Assembly (NCBI GenBank): GCA_934129895.1
Contig: CAKOWY010000008.1
Coordinates: 1 to 64,000 of the forward strand
DNA: 64,000 nt
DNA from: an uncultured Clostridia bacterium
GTDB taxonomy: Bacteria; Bacillota; Clostridia; TANB77; CAG-508
Direction: 5' to 3'
Each line of letters starts with the position of its first letter. The stretch's first letter is position 1. Positions 16,932 to 25,663 of the stretch are shown piece after piece. A program made the position numbers and the translations under genes. Below the pieces are notes generated by a model. The model worked only from the letters and a program-made list of their open reading frames with translations, had not been told where the DNA came from and did no database searches.

Positions 16932-18107
16932 ATGCAAAAGTCAAAAAAAGCAACAATAATAATTATTATTACTATGCTTGTATATGGATTTTTTGCTACA
17001 TTTAAATTAATAAAAGAAATAAATATTTTGTATTTGTATATTATAAATCCATTATTTTGGTTATTGCTTGCTGGTTTTCTATATTTGACTTTAGGAAAAA
17101 GTATAGAAAACAAAAAAATGAAAAAATCAATAATACAATATACAATAGTCGCAATTTTAACATATATACTTATTTATATGATTTCTGGAATAGTAGTTAC
17201 ATTTGGAAAGAATCCTTATGACACTACAGTTTTTGGAATTATTACAAATATTTGGATGTTTGGAGTAGCAATTGTATCAAAAGAATATATAAGATATAAA
17301 TTAATAGATAATGTATATGAAAAAGATAAAACAACAATATCTATATTGATATCAATTGTATATGTAACGATTGATATAGATATTAGCAGATTCATTGGAA
17401 ATAGTGTTGCAACATATTCTTGCATAAGATATATTGTGCAAAATATACTGCCAGAAATTACAACTAATGTTGTATTTTCTTATACCGCTAGATATGGAAA
17501 TTGGATACCAGGAGTATTATATAAATTATGTACAAATATATATTATTGGATATCACCAATAATTCCAAATACACCATGGGTAATGACAGCAATTGTAGAT
17601 ACAACTATTCCAGTAATATTGTTTTTATATATAAGATATGAAAAAAATAAATTAGATATATTTAGAACTAAAGAGAATATTATAAATTCAGATCCAAGAA
17701 ATGTAATTCCACTAGTAATTGCAATAATTCTTGCAATTTGGTTTGCAATAGGGATATTTCCTATAAAACCAGTTGCAATAGCTTCTGGAAGTATGGAAAA
17801 AGAATTATATGTAGGAGATATTGCTATAATAAAAAAATGTAATGCCAATGATGTTAATGTTGGTGATATTATAGAATATCAAATGGATGGATATACAGTA
17901 ATACATAGAATTATAGAAAAGAAACAAAAAAATGGAGAATTCTTATTTATAACAAAAGGGGATAATAATCAGATGGCAGATAGTGAAAACGTAAAAGAAA
18001 AACAATTAATAGGTAAGGTAATTTTTAAAATAAAATACCTTGGATATCCAGCTATATGGTTACATCTTATTCAAGAAGAAGAGGCAATGGTAAATGTTGA
18101 AACATAA
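16932..18107 (+). CDS. sipW: Signal peptidase I, SipW (ER/archaeal) type, with N-terminal membrane domain
   Basis: A 391-aa membrane protein. Several hydrophobic segments fill residues 1-270. The C-terminal S26 domain has the catalytic serine in ASGSMEKELYVGD (about 285-297) and a histidine in VIHRIIE (about 326) where bacterial LepB enzymes have lysine, the mark of the SipW/ER class; KGDNNQMAD (about 340-348) is the box with conserved Asp. It should cleave signal peptides of the two TasA-like proteins encoded on either side. It is longer than typical SipW because of the multi-span N-terminal region. It ends 17 bp before the DUF5305 gene. Confidence 0.85.
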   Translation: MQKSKKATIIIIITMLVYGFFATFKLIKEINILYLYIINPLFWLLLAGFLYLTLGKSIENKKMKKSIIQYTIVAILTYILIYMISGIVVTFGKNPYDTTVFGIITNIWMFGVAIVSKEYIRYKLIDNVYEKDKTTISILISIVYVTIDIDISRFIGNSVATYSCIRYIVQNILPEITTNVVFSYTARYGNWIPGVLYKLCTNIYYWISPIIPNTPWVMTAIVDTTIPVILFLYIRYEKNKLDIFRTKENIINSDPRNVIPLVIAIILAIWFAIGIFPIKPVAIASGSMEKELYVGDIAIIKKCNANDVNVGDIIEYQMDGYTVIHRIIEKKQKNGEFLFITKGDNNQMADSENVKEKQLIGKVIFKIKYLGYPAIWLHLIQEEEAMVNVET

Positions 18108-18124
18108 AAAGAAATGGAGGAAAA

Positions 18125-19180
18125 ATGAGTAAGGTCAAACAAAAAAATAAAATACGAAAATCAACAAAATATACATGTATTATTATTGCAATAGTTCTTA
18201 TCGTTTTTTCTTTAAGTAATCTTCTAAATAATCTTTCTAAAGAAAATATGAAGAAAACAACAAAAGAAATTTATAACTATAAAAATACATTTAAATATGA
18301 TTATAAAGTTAATTTACAAGAAAATAGGTATATAACAGAAAAACAATTACAAGATAAAAATCTGGTTTATGTAACAGATTTAATAGACAATGTAGATTTA
18401 AAATTAAACTATACTTATAATGGTAGTAAAGATTCAAATTTAAAATATACATATTCAATTATTGGAAAAACAAGAGTAGTATATACAAAAGATGGAAAAG
18501 AGCAAAAGATATTAGATGAAGATGAAGTTTTATTGGAAGAACAGACAGGAAGTGTAAATTCTGATAAAGTAGAAATTAGTAAAACAATTAATTTAGATTT
18601 AAAAAAGAAAAATGAATTATTAAATGAATTTAAACAGAAAATGGGAATGTCAATTGATGCAAAATATACAGTATATTTAAAAACAAATGTATCTACGACA
18701 ATTGAAAATGAAAATGTAAATTCAACTTATACATCAACTGTTGATATAGATTTAGCTGAAAAAACAACAGAAATTAATGGTGATAATAATAAAGAAGATA
18801 TTCAATATATATCAAAAGAATATGAAGTAAATATAGCACAAAATAATATGTTGATATTTGTTGATATAGTTTGTTTAATTATAGCTATTGTTTTATTGAA
18901 ATATGTATCTGGATTTAGAACAGCAAATAGGGTTAAAGATGAGTTTAGATTAGAATTAAATAGAATACTAAAAATTTGTCAGGACAAAATAGTACAAGTT
19001 AGTACAAGACCTGTGGATACACAGGAAAATATAGTAAATGTTAAGGATTTTGGCGAAATATTTAAAGTATCAGAAGAATTATTTAAACCAATATTATATT
19101 ATTTTGATGATGAAGAGCAAGAAGCATTATTTAGTGTTGTTACAGGAAATGTTGTGTATAGATTTATATTGAAAAAATAA
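18125..19180 (+). CDS. DUF5305-like membrane protein of SipW locus
   Basis: A 351-aa protein with a membrane segment at about residues 17-34, a long extracytoplasmic part (about 35-235), a second membrane segment at about 240-260 and a cytoplasmic tail. Size, topology and neighbourhood match the DUF5305 family, often found beside SipW-type peptidases; the assignment is from memory of the family. It sits between sipW and a second TasA-like gene with short gaps (17 and 10 bp), so a role in presenting or assembling the exported proteins is plausible but unproven. Confidence 0.6.
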   Translation: MSKVKQKNKIRKSTKYTCIIIAIVLIVFSLSNLLNNLSKENMKKTTKEIYNYKNTFKYDYKVNLQENRYITEKQLQDKNLVYVTDLIDNVDLKLNYTYNGSKDSNLKYTYSIIGKTRVVYTKDGKEQKILDEDEVLLEEQTGSVNSDKVEISKTINLDLKKKNELLNEFKQKMGMSIDAKYTVYLKTNVSTTIENENVNSTYTSTVDIDLAEKTTEINGDNNKEDIQYISKEYEVNIAQNNMLIFVDIVCLIIAIVLLKYVSGFRTANRVKDEFRLELNRILKICQDKIVQVSTRPVDTQENIVNVKDFGEIFKVSEELFKPILYYFDDEEQEALFSVVTGNVVYRFILKK

Positions 19181-19190
19181 TGGAGGAGAA

Positions 19191-19820
19191 ATGAAGAGTA
19201 AAATAAAAAGAAAGGTTAAAATAAATAATACAGTTTTTATAGTTTTATTATTGATAGTTATTTTACTTTTCATTTCTACATCATATTCATTGTGGTCAAC
19301 AGATTTACAAATAAATGGAACAATTACAACTAATTATTCAGGAAAAAAATTACCGGTTGAATTGGAACCTTTAGGAAACGATAAAAACGGTGTTAATAGA
19401 TATACAAGTAATACAACATTAGAAGTAATTGGAGTGGAAATATATAAAGTAGTTGATGAAAAATATGAAAATAATACAATAACAACTACAATTAAGCAAA
19501 CATATAAGCAAATTTTTTCTATTTTTAACGTAAAACCTGAAATTACATTAACAATTCCAAATAATACAAGTGATATGTTTGTGGATGGAAAAATTGAACT
19601 AATAGAATACAATGATTCTAATAATATATTTCAAAATAGGACACATACTGTGTCTGAAACAATTGTAGAAGGAGCAACAGGGACGGTAAGTATTAGTGGA
19701 CAATTGAGAGGAGACAAAGATGTAGCTACAAATACTTATTATAAATATAAAATAACTTATAATGTAAATGGGATAGAAAATATATTTTATTATAATATAA
19801 ATTTATTACCAATGGATTAA
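19191..19820 (+). CDS. Second SipW-locus exported protein
   Basis: A 209-aa protein with a basic start and a single hydrophobic segment ending in TSYSLWSTDLQINGTITTNY, which resembles the SipW-type cleavage region (SYS.WS..L...GT). The rest is threonine- and asparagine-rich and beta-like, with no further membrane segment. It is the last gene of the locus and is followed by a terminator. It is probably secreted and processed by the neighbouring SipW enzyme. Confidence 0.65.
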   Translation: MKSKIKRKVKINNTVFIVLLLIVILLFISTSYSLWSTDLQINGTITTNYSGKKLPVELEPLGNDKNGVNRYTSNTTLEVIGVEIYKVVDEKYENNTITTTIKQTYKQIFSIFNVKPEITLTIPNNTSDMFVDGKIELIEYNDSNNIFQNRTHTVSETIVEGATGTVSISGQLRGDKDVATNTYYKYKITYNVNGIENIFYYNINLLPMD

Positions 19821-19823
19821 TAT

Positions 19824-19851
19824 AGTGCCTAATCAAAGGGCACTTATTTTT
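19824..19851 (+). terminator. Terminator of the SipW locus
   Basis: AGTGCC pairs with GGCACT, followed by TTATTTTTG. Confidence 0.7.
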
Positions 19852-19859
19852 GTTTTGGC

Positions 19860-19888
19860 TTGACTTTATAAAAGAGGGCGATTATAAT
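19860..19888 (+). promoter_or_regulatory. Promoter of mtaB
   Basis: TTGACT (19860-19865), exactly 17 bp, TATAAT (19883-19888); near-consensus. Confidence 0.8.
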
Positions 19889-19919
19889 ATTATGTATAAA
19901 ATTATTAAGGAGAGCAAAT

Positions 19920-21231
19920 ATGAAAAACAAAAATATAAAAAGAGTGTCATTTATTACATTACGGTTGTAAAGTTAATCAATATGAAACAAATGCTATGAT
20001 GCAAAAATTTAAAGAAAATAATTATGAAATAGTTGATGCAAATGATGATATTTCAGATATATGTGTAATAAATACATGTACGGTAACAAATATGTCAGAT
20101 AGAAAATCAAGACACTCAATAAGAAGGGTAAAAGAAAAAAATCATAATGCAATTATAATTGCAACAGGGTGTTATGCGCAAAATTCTAAAAAAGAATTGG
20201 AAGCTATGTCAGAAATAGACATTATATTAGGTAATGAAGAAAAAAAGAATATAGTTGGATATGTTGAAAAATATATAGAAGAAAAAAATAAAATTGTTTT
20301 AGTTAATGATATCTCAAATTCTAAAGAATTTGAAGATATGGGAGCAATATCATATACAGAAAAAACAAGAGCAGTTATAAAGGTTCAAGATGGATGTAAC
20401 CAATTTTGTACATATTGTATTATACCTTATGCAAGAGGAAGAATACGTAGTAGAAAAATTGAAAGTGTTATAGAAGAAGTAAAAAAAATAGCTGAAAAAG
20501 GAATTAAAGAAGTTGTAATAACGGGAATACATATTGCATCTTATGGAAAAGATTTCGATAATAATATAGGATTAATAGATTTATTAGAAGAAATAAATAA
20601 GGTTGATGGAATTCAGCGTATTAGAATTGGATCATTAGAACCCAAAATTATTACTGAAGAATTTATGCAAAGATTAATTAAACTTCCTAAAATATGTCAT
20701 CATTTTCATTTATCATTACAAAGTGGATGTGATGAAACTTTGAAAAGAATGAATAGAAAATATAATACTTTAGAATTTGAAGAAATTGTAAATAGATTAA
20801 GAAAATATTATAGTGACGTGATTCTTACTACAGATATAATTGTTGGGTTTCCTGGAGAAAGCCAAGAAGAATTTGATTGTACATATAAATTTTTAGAAAA
20901 AATCAAATTTTATAAAATGCATGTATTTCCATATTCACCAAGAACAGGAACAGTTGCTGAAAAAATGCCAAATCAGGTTCAGGGAGATGTAAAAGAAAGT
21001 AGAAGTAAAAAATTAATAGAATTATCAAATAAAAATCAATTAGAATACAATCAAAAATTTATAAATAAAGATGTAGAAGTATTGTTTGAAGAAAAAGATG
21101 AAAATGGATATTATAAAGGACATACGCAAAATTATATATTGGTTGAATATAAAAGCTTAGAAGAGTTAGAAAATAAAATAAAAGTTGTTAATATAAAAGA
21201 TGCTGATGTAGAATATGTAACAGCAATTTAA
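19920..21231 (+). CDS. mtaB: tRNA t6A methylthiotransferase MtaB, needs +1 shift at CGG 19962
   Basis: A radical SAM methylthiotransferase that converts t6A37 of tRNA to ms2t6A. The C-terminal 411 residues carry the second cluster motif CNQFCTYCIIPYARG, a typical catalytic core and a TRAM-like tail. The true start is the ATG at 19920, seven bases after AAGGAG and with a consensus promoter. From there the zero frame reads KRVSFITL, then CGG (19962-19964), TTG, TAA. Skipping the single C gives ITLGCKVNQYETNAMM, the conserved first-cysteine motif. One extra C is therefore the only defect. It could be a programmed shift, a null allele or an assembly error. Without the shift no protein with the first cluster ligand can form. 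Confidence 0.88.
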
Positions 21232-21335
21232 TGTAATAAATTTGTAACAAAAAAGAAACAAAAAATGTATTGAAAAGAATTATGAATTGTTATATTATAA
21301 AAAAGGAATTTGTAGATTACAAAGGAGGAAAAATT

Positions 21336-21683
21336 ATGGCAAATATAGAAGAAATTATTGGAGTGTTTGGAGGAGTTAAAACAGAAGAAGTAAATACAAA
21401 AGCTTCAAGTGCAATATATTCAGAAACAAAAATCATAGATAATGGAGAAATGGCAGATGATATGGATAATTATAATATAGAAACTCCTATTGAAAATTTA
21501 TCAACAAATTTGCCAGCACAAGTTGGGTTCTGGAGCAAATTAAAATCATCATTATTTGGAGAAGTAAAAATAAAATTAGCATCTTATGGACAGGAAAATG
21601 ATTATAATTATCATGAACCAAGTGTATGGAACAAAGTAAAAGGATTTTTATTTCAAGAAATAATAATAGAAAAGAAAAAATAA
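21336..21683 (+). CDS. Small unknown protein with internal duplication
   Basis: A 115-aa protein with no recognised family. The ATG at 21336 follows AAAGGAGG. The C-terminal half holds two similar segments, FWSKLKSSLFGEVKIKL and VWNKVKGFLFQEIIIEKK, about 40 residues apart; the first 60 residues are acidic and probably flexible. No signal peptide is visible. It is monocistronic, ended by a strong terminator. Confidence 0.6.
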   Translation: MANIEEIIGVFGGVKTEEVNTKASSAIYSETKIIDNGEMADDMDNYNIETPIENLSTNLPAQVGFWSKLKSSLFGEVKIKLASYGQENDYNYHEPSVWNKVKGFLFQEIIIEKKK

Positions 21684-21711
21684 AAAATGAATAAATTATA
21701 CAAAAAAGAAG

Positions 21712-21740
21712 AAAATAGCAAGAAAGTCTTGCTATTTTTT
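21712..21740 (+). terminator. Terminator with AATAGCAAGA stem
   Basis: A 12-bp stem AAAATAGCAAGA / TCTTGCTATTTT plus a T run. The same stem recurs after hup and recA. Confidence 0.92.
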
Positions 21741-21797
21741 TGCTTTTAGAATATAATGTATAAGTCAAAAAAGAGTAAGTAGAAAGGACGATGAAAC

Positions 21798-22466
21798 ATG
21801 AATATTATAATGTTAGGTGCACCTGGAACAGGAAAAGGTACAATTGCTGGAATATTATCAGAAAATTTAGGTATTCCACAAATATCAACAGGAGATATAT
21901 TTAGAAAGAATATAAAAGAAGGAACAGAGTTAGGAAAACTTGCAGACAGTTATATATCAAAAGGACAATTGGTTCCAGATGATGTTACAGTTCAAATTGT
22001 TGTAGACAGACTTAATGAACCAGATGCAAAAAACGGAGTAATTTTAGATGGATTCCCAAGAACAGTTGTACAAGCAGACAAATTAAAACAAATTTTAAAT
22101 GAAAAAGGAGAAAAAGTAGATATTACAATTAATCTAACAACACCAGAAGATGAGATAATAGAAAGAATTGTAAATAGAAGAGTATGTTCAAATCAAAATT
22201 GTAAAACAGTATATAATATAGTTTTAAATCCACCAAAGGTTGAAGGAATATGTGACAAATGCGGTAGTGAACTTATTACAAGAAAAGATGACAAAGTTGA
22301 AACAGTAAAAAGTAGATTGGAACAATATTTTAAACAAACAAGCCCATTAGTAGATTACTATGAAAAAGAAGGAATTTTATATTCTGCAGTTGTAAGCAAA
22401 TCTATTAATAAACTAGGAGCTGATGTTGCAAAAGACATATTAGAATATTTAAAGTCAATGAAATAA
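21798..22466 (+). CDS. adk: Adenylate kinase
   Basis: Interconverts AMP + ATP and 2 ADP. The product is 222 aa, slightly longer than usual. The P-loop GAPGTGKGT is at residues 7-15, the AMP site STGDIFR at about 30, DGFPRT at about 84-89, and the LID contains a four-cysteine zinc site (CSNQNC ... CDKCG) as in many Gram-positive enzymes. It heads the adk-map-infA-rpmJ segment of the ribosomal block; in most relatives secY lies just upstream, but here it does not. Confidence 0.97.
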   Translation: MNIIMLGAPGTGKGTIAGILSENLGIPQISTGDIFRKNIKEGTELGKLADSYISKGQLVPDDVTVQIVVDRLNEPDAKNGVILDGFPRTVVQADKLKQILNEKGEKVDITINLTTPEDEIIERIVNRRVCSNQNCKTVYNIVLNPPKVEGICDKCGSELITRKDDKVETVKSRLEQYFKQTSPLVDYYEKEGILYSAVVSKSINKLGADVAKDILEYLKSMK

Positions 22467-22478
22467 TTACTAAAGAAA

Positions 22479-22505
22479 AAACAGGAAAAATAAACTTTCC
22501 TGTTT
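22479..22505 (+). terminator. Hairpin between adk and map
   Basis: AAACAGGAAA / TTTCCTGTTT with a 7-base loop. The T tract after it is poor, so it may only attenuate or protect the adk transcript. Confidence 0.5.
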
Positions 22506-22535
22506 ATTATGTAATTAAAGAAAGAAGTGGAAGAA

Positions 22536-23306
22536 ATGGTAACAATAAAATCAAAAAGAGAAATAGAATTAATGAGAGAAGCAGGAAGAGTTACAGCATT
22601 AACACATAAGGCTATAGAAGATGCAATAAGACCAGGTATGACAACAGCAGATTTAGATAGAATTGCAGAAGAAACAATGAAAAAAAATGGTGCTATATCA
22701 GCAGAAAAAGGATATAATCCAGGAATAAAAGGAGTTCCACCATATCCAGCATCAACATGTATTTCTGTAAATGATGTAGTAATACATGGAATTCCATCAA
22801 AGAAAACTGTAATAAAAGATGGAGATATAGTAAGTGTAGATTTAGTAGCTTTAAAAAATGGATATAATGGTGATGCGGCAAGAACAATTATGGTTGGAAA
22901 TGTATCTCCAGAAGCCAAAAGATTAGTTGAAGTAACAAAACAAGCTTTTTTTGAAGGAATAAAATATGCTAAAAAAGGAAATAGAATTGGAGATATTTCA
23001 CATGCAATTGGAGAATATGTAAAATCACAAGGTTATTCTGTAGTAAGAGAATTTGAAGGACATGGAATTGGAAAAGAAATGCATGAAGAGCCAGAAATCC
23101 CAAATTACGGAAAAGCAGGTAGAGGAATAAGACTTGAACCTGGTATGACACTAGCAATAGAACCAATGGTAATTGCGGGAAAACCAGATATTTGGGAACT
23201 AGAAGATGGATGGACAATTGTGACACAAGATGGAAGTTTAGCTGCACACTATGAAAATACAATTTTAATTACAGAAAATGAGCCAGAAATATTGACAATT
23301 ATTTAA
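22536..23306 (+). CDS. map: Methionine aminopeptidase, type I
   Basis: Removes the initiator methionine from nascent proteins. The 256-aa product shows the pita-bread fold metal ligands: Asp in SVDLVALKNGYNGDAAR (two Asp), His in EGHGIGKEMHEEP and Glu in AIEPM and near the end (HYENTILIT). The ATG at 22536 gives the typical MVTIKSKREIELM start; the GTG three codons earlier is less likely. It lies between adk and infA in the standard order. Confidence 0.96.
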   Translation: MVTIKSKREIELMREAGRVTALTHKAIEDAIRPGMTTADLDRIAEETMKKNGAISAEKGYNPGIKGVPPYPASTCISVNDVVIHGIPSKKTVIKDGDIVSVDLVALKNGYNGDAARTIMVGNVSPEAKRLVEVTKQAFFEGIKYAKKGNRIGDISHAIGEYVKSQGYSVVREFEGHGIGKEMHEEPEIPNYGKAGRGIRLEPGMTLAIEPMVIAGKPDIWELEDGWTIVTQDGSLAAHYENTILITENEPEILTII

Positions 23307-23430
23307 ATTTGGTATATAATAAATGAGTTAAAATCATATTTTTGACAAAAAATGGAAAGAAAGTATAATCTATTTATATAAAAATAATGTATAAATAGGT
23401 TAAAATGCTCTTTAAGAAGGAGGAAAGAAC

Positions 23431-23649
23431 TTGGCAAAAGAAGATGTTATTGAAGTAGAAGGAGTAGTTGTAGAAACACTACCAAACACAACTTTTAAAG
23501 TAGAGCTTGAAAATGGTCATCAAATATTGGCACATATTTCAGGAAAATTAAGAATGAACTACATAAAAATATTACCAGGAGACAAGGTTAAAGTTGAGTT
23601 ATCACCTTATGACTTAACAAGAGGAAGAATTACTTGGAGAGCAAAATAG
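23431..23649 (+). CDS. infA: Translation initiation factor IF-1
   Basis: A 72-aa S1/OB-fold factor that binds the 30S A site. It matches the family end to end (MAKEDVIEVEG to RGRITWRAK). It begins with TTG, eight bases after AAGGAGG; no ATG fits. The rare start codon may keep synthesis low. Confidence 0.97.
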   Translation: MAKEDVIEVEGVVVETLPNTTFKVELENGHQILAHISGKLRMNYIKILPGDKVKVELSPYDLTRGRITWRAK

Positions 23650-23726
23650 ATAAAAAGACAAATTATACATTAACCCAAAATATATAAAAATTTATGTTTG
23701 AAGACAAAACTTATTCACAAGGCGAA

Positions 23727-23772
23727 GGATGTTCCTTAGCCCAAGTGGAATGCGGCAAGCTAAGGAATGTCT
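23727..23772 (+). promoter_or_regulatory. Long hairpin in the rpmJ leader
   Basis: GGATGTTCCTTAGC (23727-23740) pairs with GCTAAGGAATGTCT (23759-23772), 14 pairs including a few G-U, around an 18-base loop with CCAAGTGG. Base composition is much richer in G and C than in the surroundings. TGAAGAC occurs on both sides (23699 and 23772). It lies about 10 bases before the rpmJ Shine-Dalgarno sequence. A regulatory RNA structure is inferred. Confidence 0.5.
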
Positions 23773-23799
23773 GAAGACGATTTAAGGAGGTGCAAAGAA

Positions 23800-23913
23800 A
23801 TGAAGGTTAGACCATCAGTAAAGAAAATGTGCGACAAATGTAAAGTAATAAAAAGAAAAGGTGTAATTAGAGTTATTTGTGAAAACCCTAAACACAAACA
23901 AAGACAAGGTTAA
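23800..23913 (+). CDS. rpmJ: Ribosomal protein bL36
   Basis: A 37-aa protein, MKVRPSVKKMCDKCK at its start and ending NPKHKQRQG. The C-C-C-H zinc ligands (CDKC, C27, H32) are present, so it is the zinc-containing form. AAGGAGGTG precedes it at good spacing. Confidence 0.97.
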   Translation: MKVRPSVKKMCDKCKVIKRKGVIRVICENPKHKQRQG

Positions 23914-23928
23914 TTCCTTAAGTTTATA

Positions 23929-23987
23929 ACACAAATAAGGTAGCGGCTGTTTAACTTATTAGTTAACATATCAAATTTGTGTATAAT
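23929..23987 (+). promoter_or_regulatory. Structured region and -10 element before rpsM
   Basis: ACACAAAT (23929-23936) can pair with ATTTGTGT (23975-23982), enclosing an inner TTAACT/AGTTAA hairpin (23951-23966). A TATAAT box at 23982-23987 could start a promoter for rpsM, although no good -35 is seen. The gap from rpmJ to rpsM (183 bp) is unusually long for this operon. Confidence 0.4.
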
Positions 23988-24096
23988 ATATATGTTCTAA
24001 TTAATTTTAAAGATCTATAAAATAGATGCATTTCACCTTTTTAATAAATTAGGGCAAAACAAACAAATAAAGAAAAATTTGGAGGTGCAAAGAAAC

Positions 24097-24474
24097 ATGG
24101 CTCGTATAGCAGGAGTAGACTTACCTAAAGAAAAAAGAGTAGAAATAGGACTTACATACATTTATGGTATAGGAGTAGCTAGCTCAAACAAAATATTAGC
24201 AAAAGCTGGAGTGAATCCAGATACAAGAGTTAAAGATTTAACTGATGATGAAGTTAATAGCATAAGAAAAGTTATTGATGAATCATACAAAGTTGAAGGT
24301 GATTTAAGAAGAGAAGTAGCTCTTAATATAAAAAGATTAACAGAAATTGGATGTTATAGAGGATTAAGACATAGAAGAGGTCTTCCAGTAAGAGGACAAA
24401 GAACTAAAACTAATGCTCGTACAAGAAAAGGTCCAAGAAAATTAGTAAGCAAATCAAAGAAAGATGCAAAATAA
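24097..24474 (+). CDS. rpsM: Ribosomal protein uS13
   Basis: A 125-aa head protein of the 30S subunit, with MARIAGVDLPKEKRVEIGLTYIYG at the start region, GCYRGLRHRRGLPVRGQRT and the basic tail. The ATG at 24097 lies after GGAGGTG; the upstream in-frame TTG overlaps that site and is rejected. It is followed by rpsK, rpsD, rpoA and rplQ. Confidence 0.97.
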   Translation: MARIAGVDLPKEKRVEIGLTYIYGIGVASSNKILAKAGVNPDTRVKDLTDDEVNSIRKVIDESYKVEGDLRREVALNIKRLTEIGCYRGLRHRRGLPVRGQRTKTNARTRKGPRKLVSKSKKDAK

Positions 24475-24527
24475 GACTTTAACAAACAATACAAAAGTAT
24501 TGTTATATAAGGAGGGAAATAAGAAAA

Positions 24528-24926
24528 ATGGCTAATAAAAATGTTGCAAAAAAGACAGTTGCTAGAAGAAATAGAAAAAACATCGATAAAGGTGCTGCAC
24601 ATATTCATTCTAGTTTCAATAACACAATAGTAACAATAACAGATACAAACGGAAATACAATATCATGGGGAAGTGCTGGAGGACAAGGTTTCAAAGGTTC
24701 TAGAAAAAGCACACCATTCGCAGCTGGAGAAGTTGCTGAAAAAGCAGCTAAAGCAGCAATGGAACATGGATTAAAAACAGTTGAAGTATATGTTAAAGGT
24801 CCAGGAGCAGGTAGAGAATCAGCAATAAGATCTTTACAAGCTGCAGGATTAGAAATCAGTAGCATTAAAGATGTTACACCAATCCCACATAACGGATGTA
24901 GACCACCAAAAAGAAGAAGAGTATAA
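24528..24926 (+). CDS. rpsK: Ribosomal protein uS11
   Basis: A 132-aa 30S platform protein. It shows the conserved NTIVTITD, SWGSAGGQGFKGSRKSTPFAA and the C-terminal PHNGCRPPKRRRV. GGAGGG precedes the ATG. It is in the standard order after rpsM. Confidence 0.97.
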   Translation: MANKNVAKKTVARRNRKNIDKGAAHIHSSFNNTIVTITDTNGNTISWGSAGGQGFKGSRKSTPFAAGEVAEKAAKAAMEHGLKTVEVYVKGPGAGRESAIRSLQAAGLEISSIKDVTPIPHNGCRPPKRRRV

Positions 24927-25002
24927 TTTCATATTTAGGTGGATTATAAAAAAGAAATTTAAAATTAAGAATAAATAAAATATAATGAAAGAGGTGTAAA
25001 AG

Positions 25003-25629
25003 ATGGCACGTTATACAGACGAACAATGTCGTATTTGCCGTAGAGAAGGACAAAAATTGTTCTTAAAAGGTTCAAGATGTTATTCTGATAAATGCAGTAT
25101 TTCTAGAAGAAATTATGCTCCAGGACAACATGGACAAAAAAGAGCAAAACTTTCTGAATACGGAACTCAATTAAGAGAAAAACAAAAAACAAAATCATAC
25201 TATGGAGTTGGAGAAAAACAATTTAGAGGATATTTCGAAATGGCATCTAATAAAAAAGGAATCACAGGTGAAAATTTACTACAAATATTAGAAAGCAGAT
25301 TAGATAATGTTGTATATAGATTAGGATTTGGAGCTTCAAGAGCTCAAGCAAGACAACTTGTAAACCATGGACAATTTGCAGTTAATGGACAAAGAGTTGA
25401 TATTCCATCATATTTAGTTAAAGCTGGTGATGTTATATCTGTAAGAGAAAGCAAAAAAGAAAATGGAGCAATTAAAGCTAATGTTGAAGTTAATTCAGCA
25501 AGACCAGTTCCAGCATGGTTAGAATTAAATAACGAAACTTTAAGTGGTAAAGTAATAAGATTAGCATCAAGAGAAGATGTTGATATTCCAGTTGAAGAGC
25601 ATTTAATAGTAGAGCTTTACTCTAAATAA
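25003..25629 (+). CDS. rpsD: Ribosomal protein uS4
   Basis: A 208-aa primary rRNA-binding protein and, in many bacteria, a translational repressor of its operon. The N-terminus has a zinc-type cysteine set (CRICRR, then C26 and C31), and the S4 RNA-binding domain spans about residues 98-160 (RLDNVVYRLGFGASRAQARQLVNHG). GAGGTG precedes the ATG. Confidence 0.97.
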   Translation: MARYTDEQCRICRREGQKLFLKGSRCYSDKCSISRRNYAPGQHGQKRAKLSEYGTQLREKQKTKSYYGVGEKQFRGYFEMASNKKGITGENLLQILESRLDNVVYRLGFGASRAQARQLVNHGQFAVNGQRVDIPSYLVKAGDVISVRESKKENGAIKANVEVNSARPVPAWLELNNETLSGKVIRLASREDVDIPVEEHLIVELYSK

Positions 25630-25663
25630 TAGTTTTTAATTAGAAAAATATTAGGAGGTAGAA

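Noticed and set aside
22358..22918. Long open frame on the minus strand across adk and map
   Set aside because: It is opposite two clearly real genes, has no ribosome site and a composition expected from the complement of AT-rich codons. Many similar antisense frames exist in this window.
23729..23785. An 18-codon open frame starting ATG TTC CTT inside the rpmJ leader hairpin
   Set aside because: It is too short to support as a gene, and the base pairing explains the sequence better.
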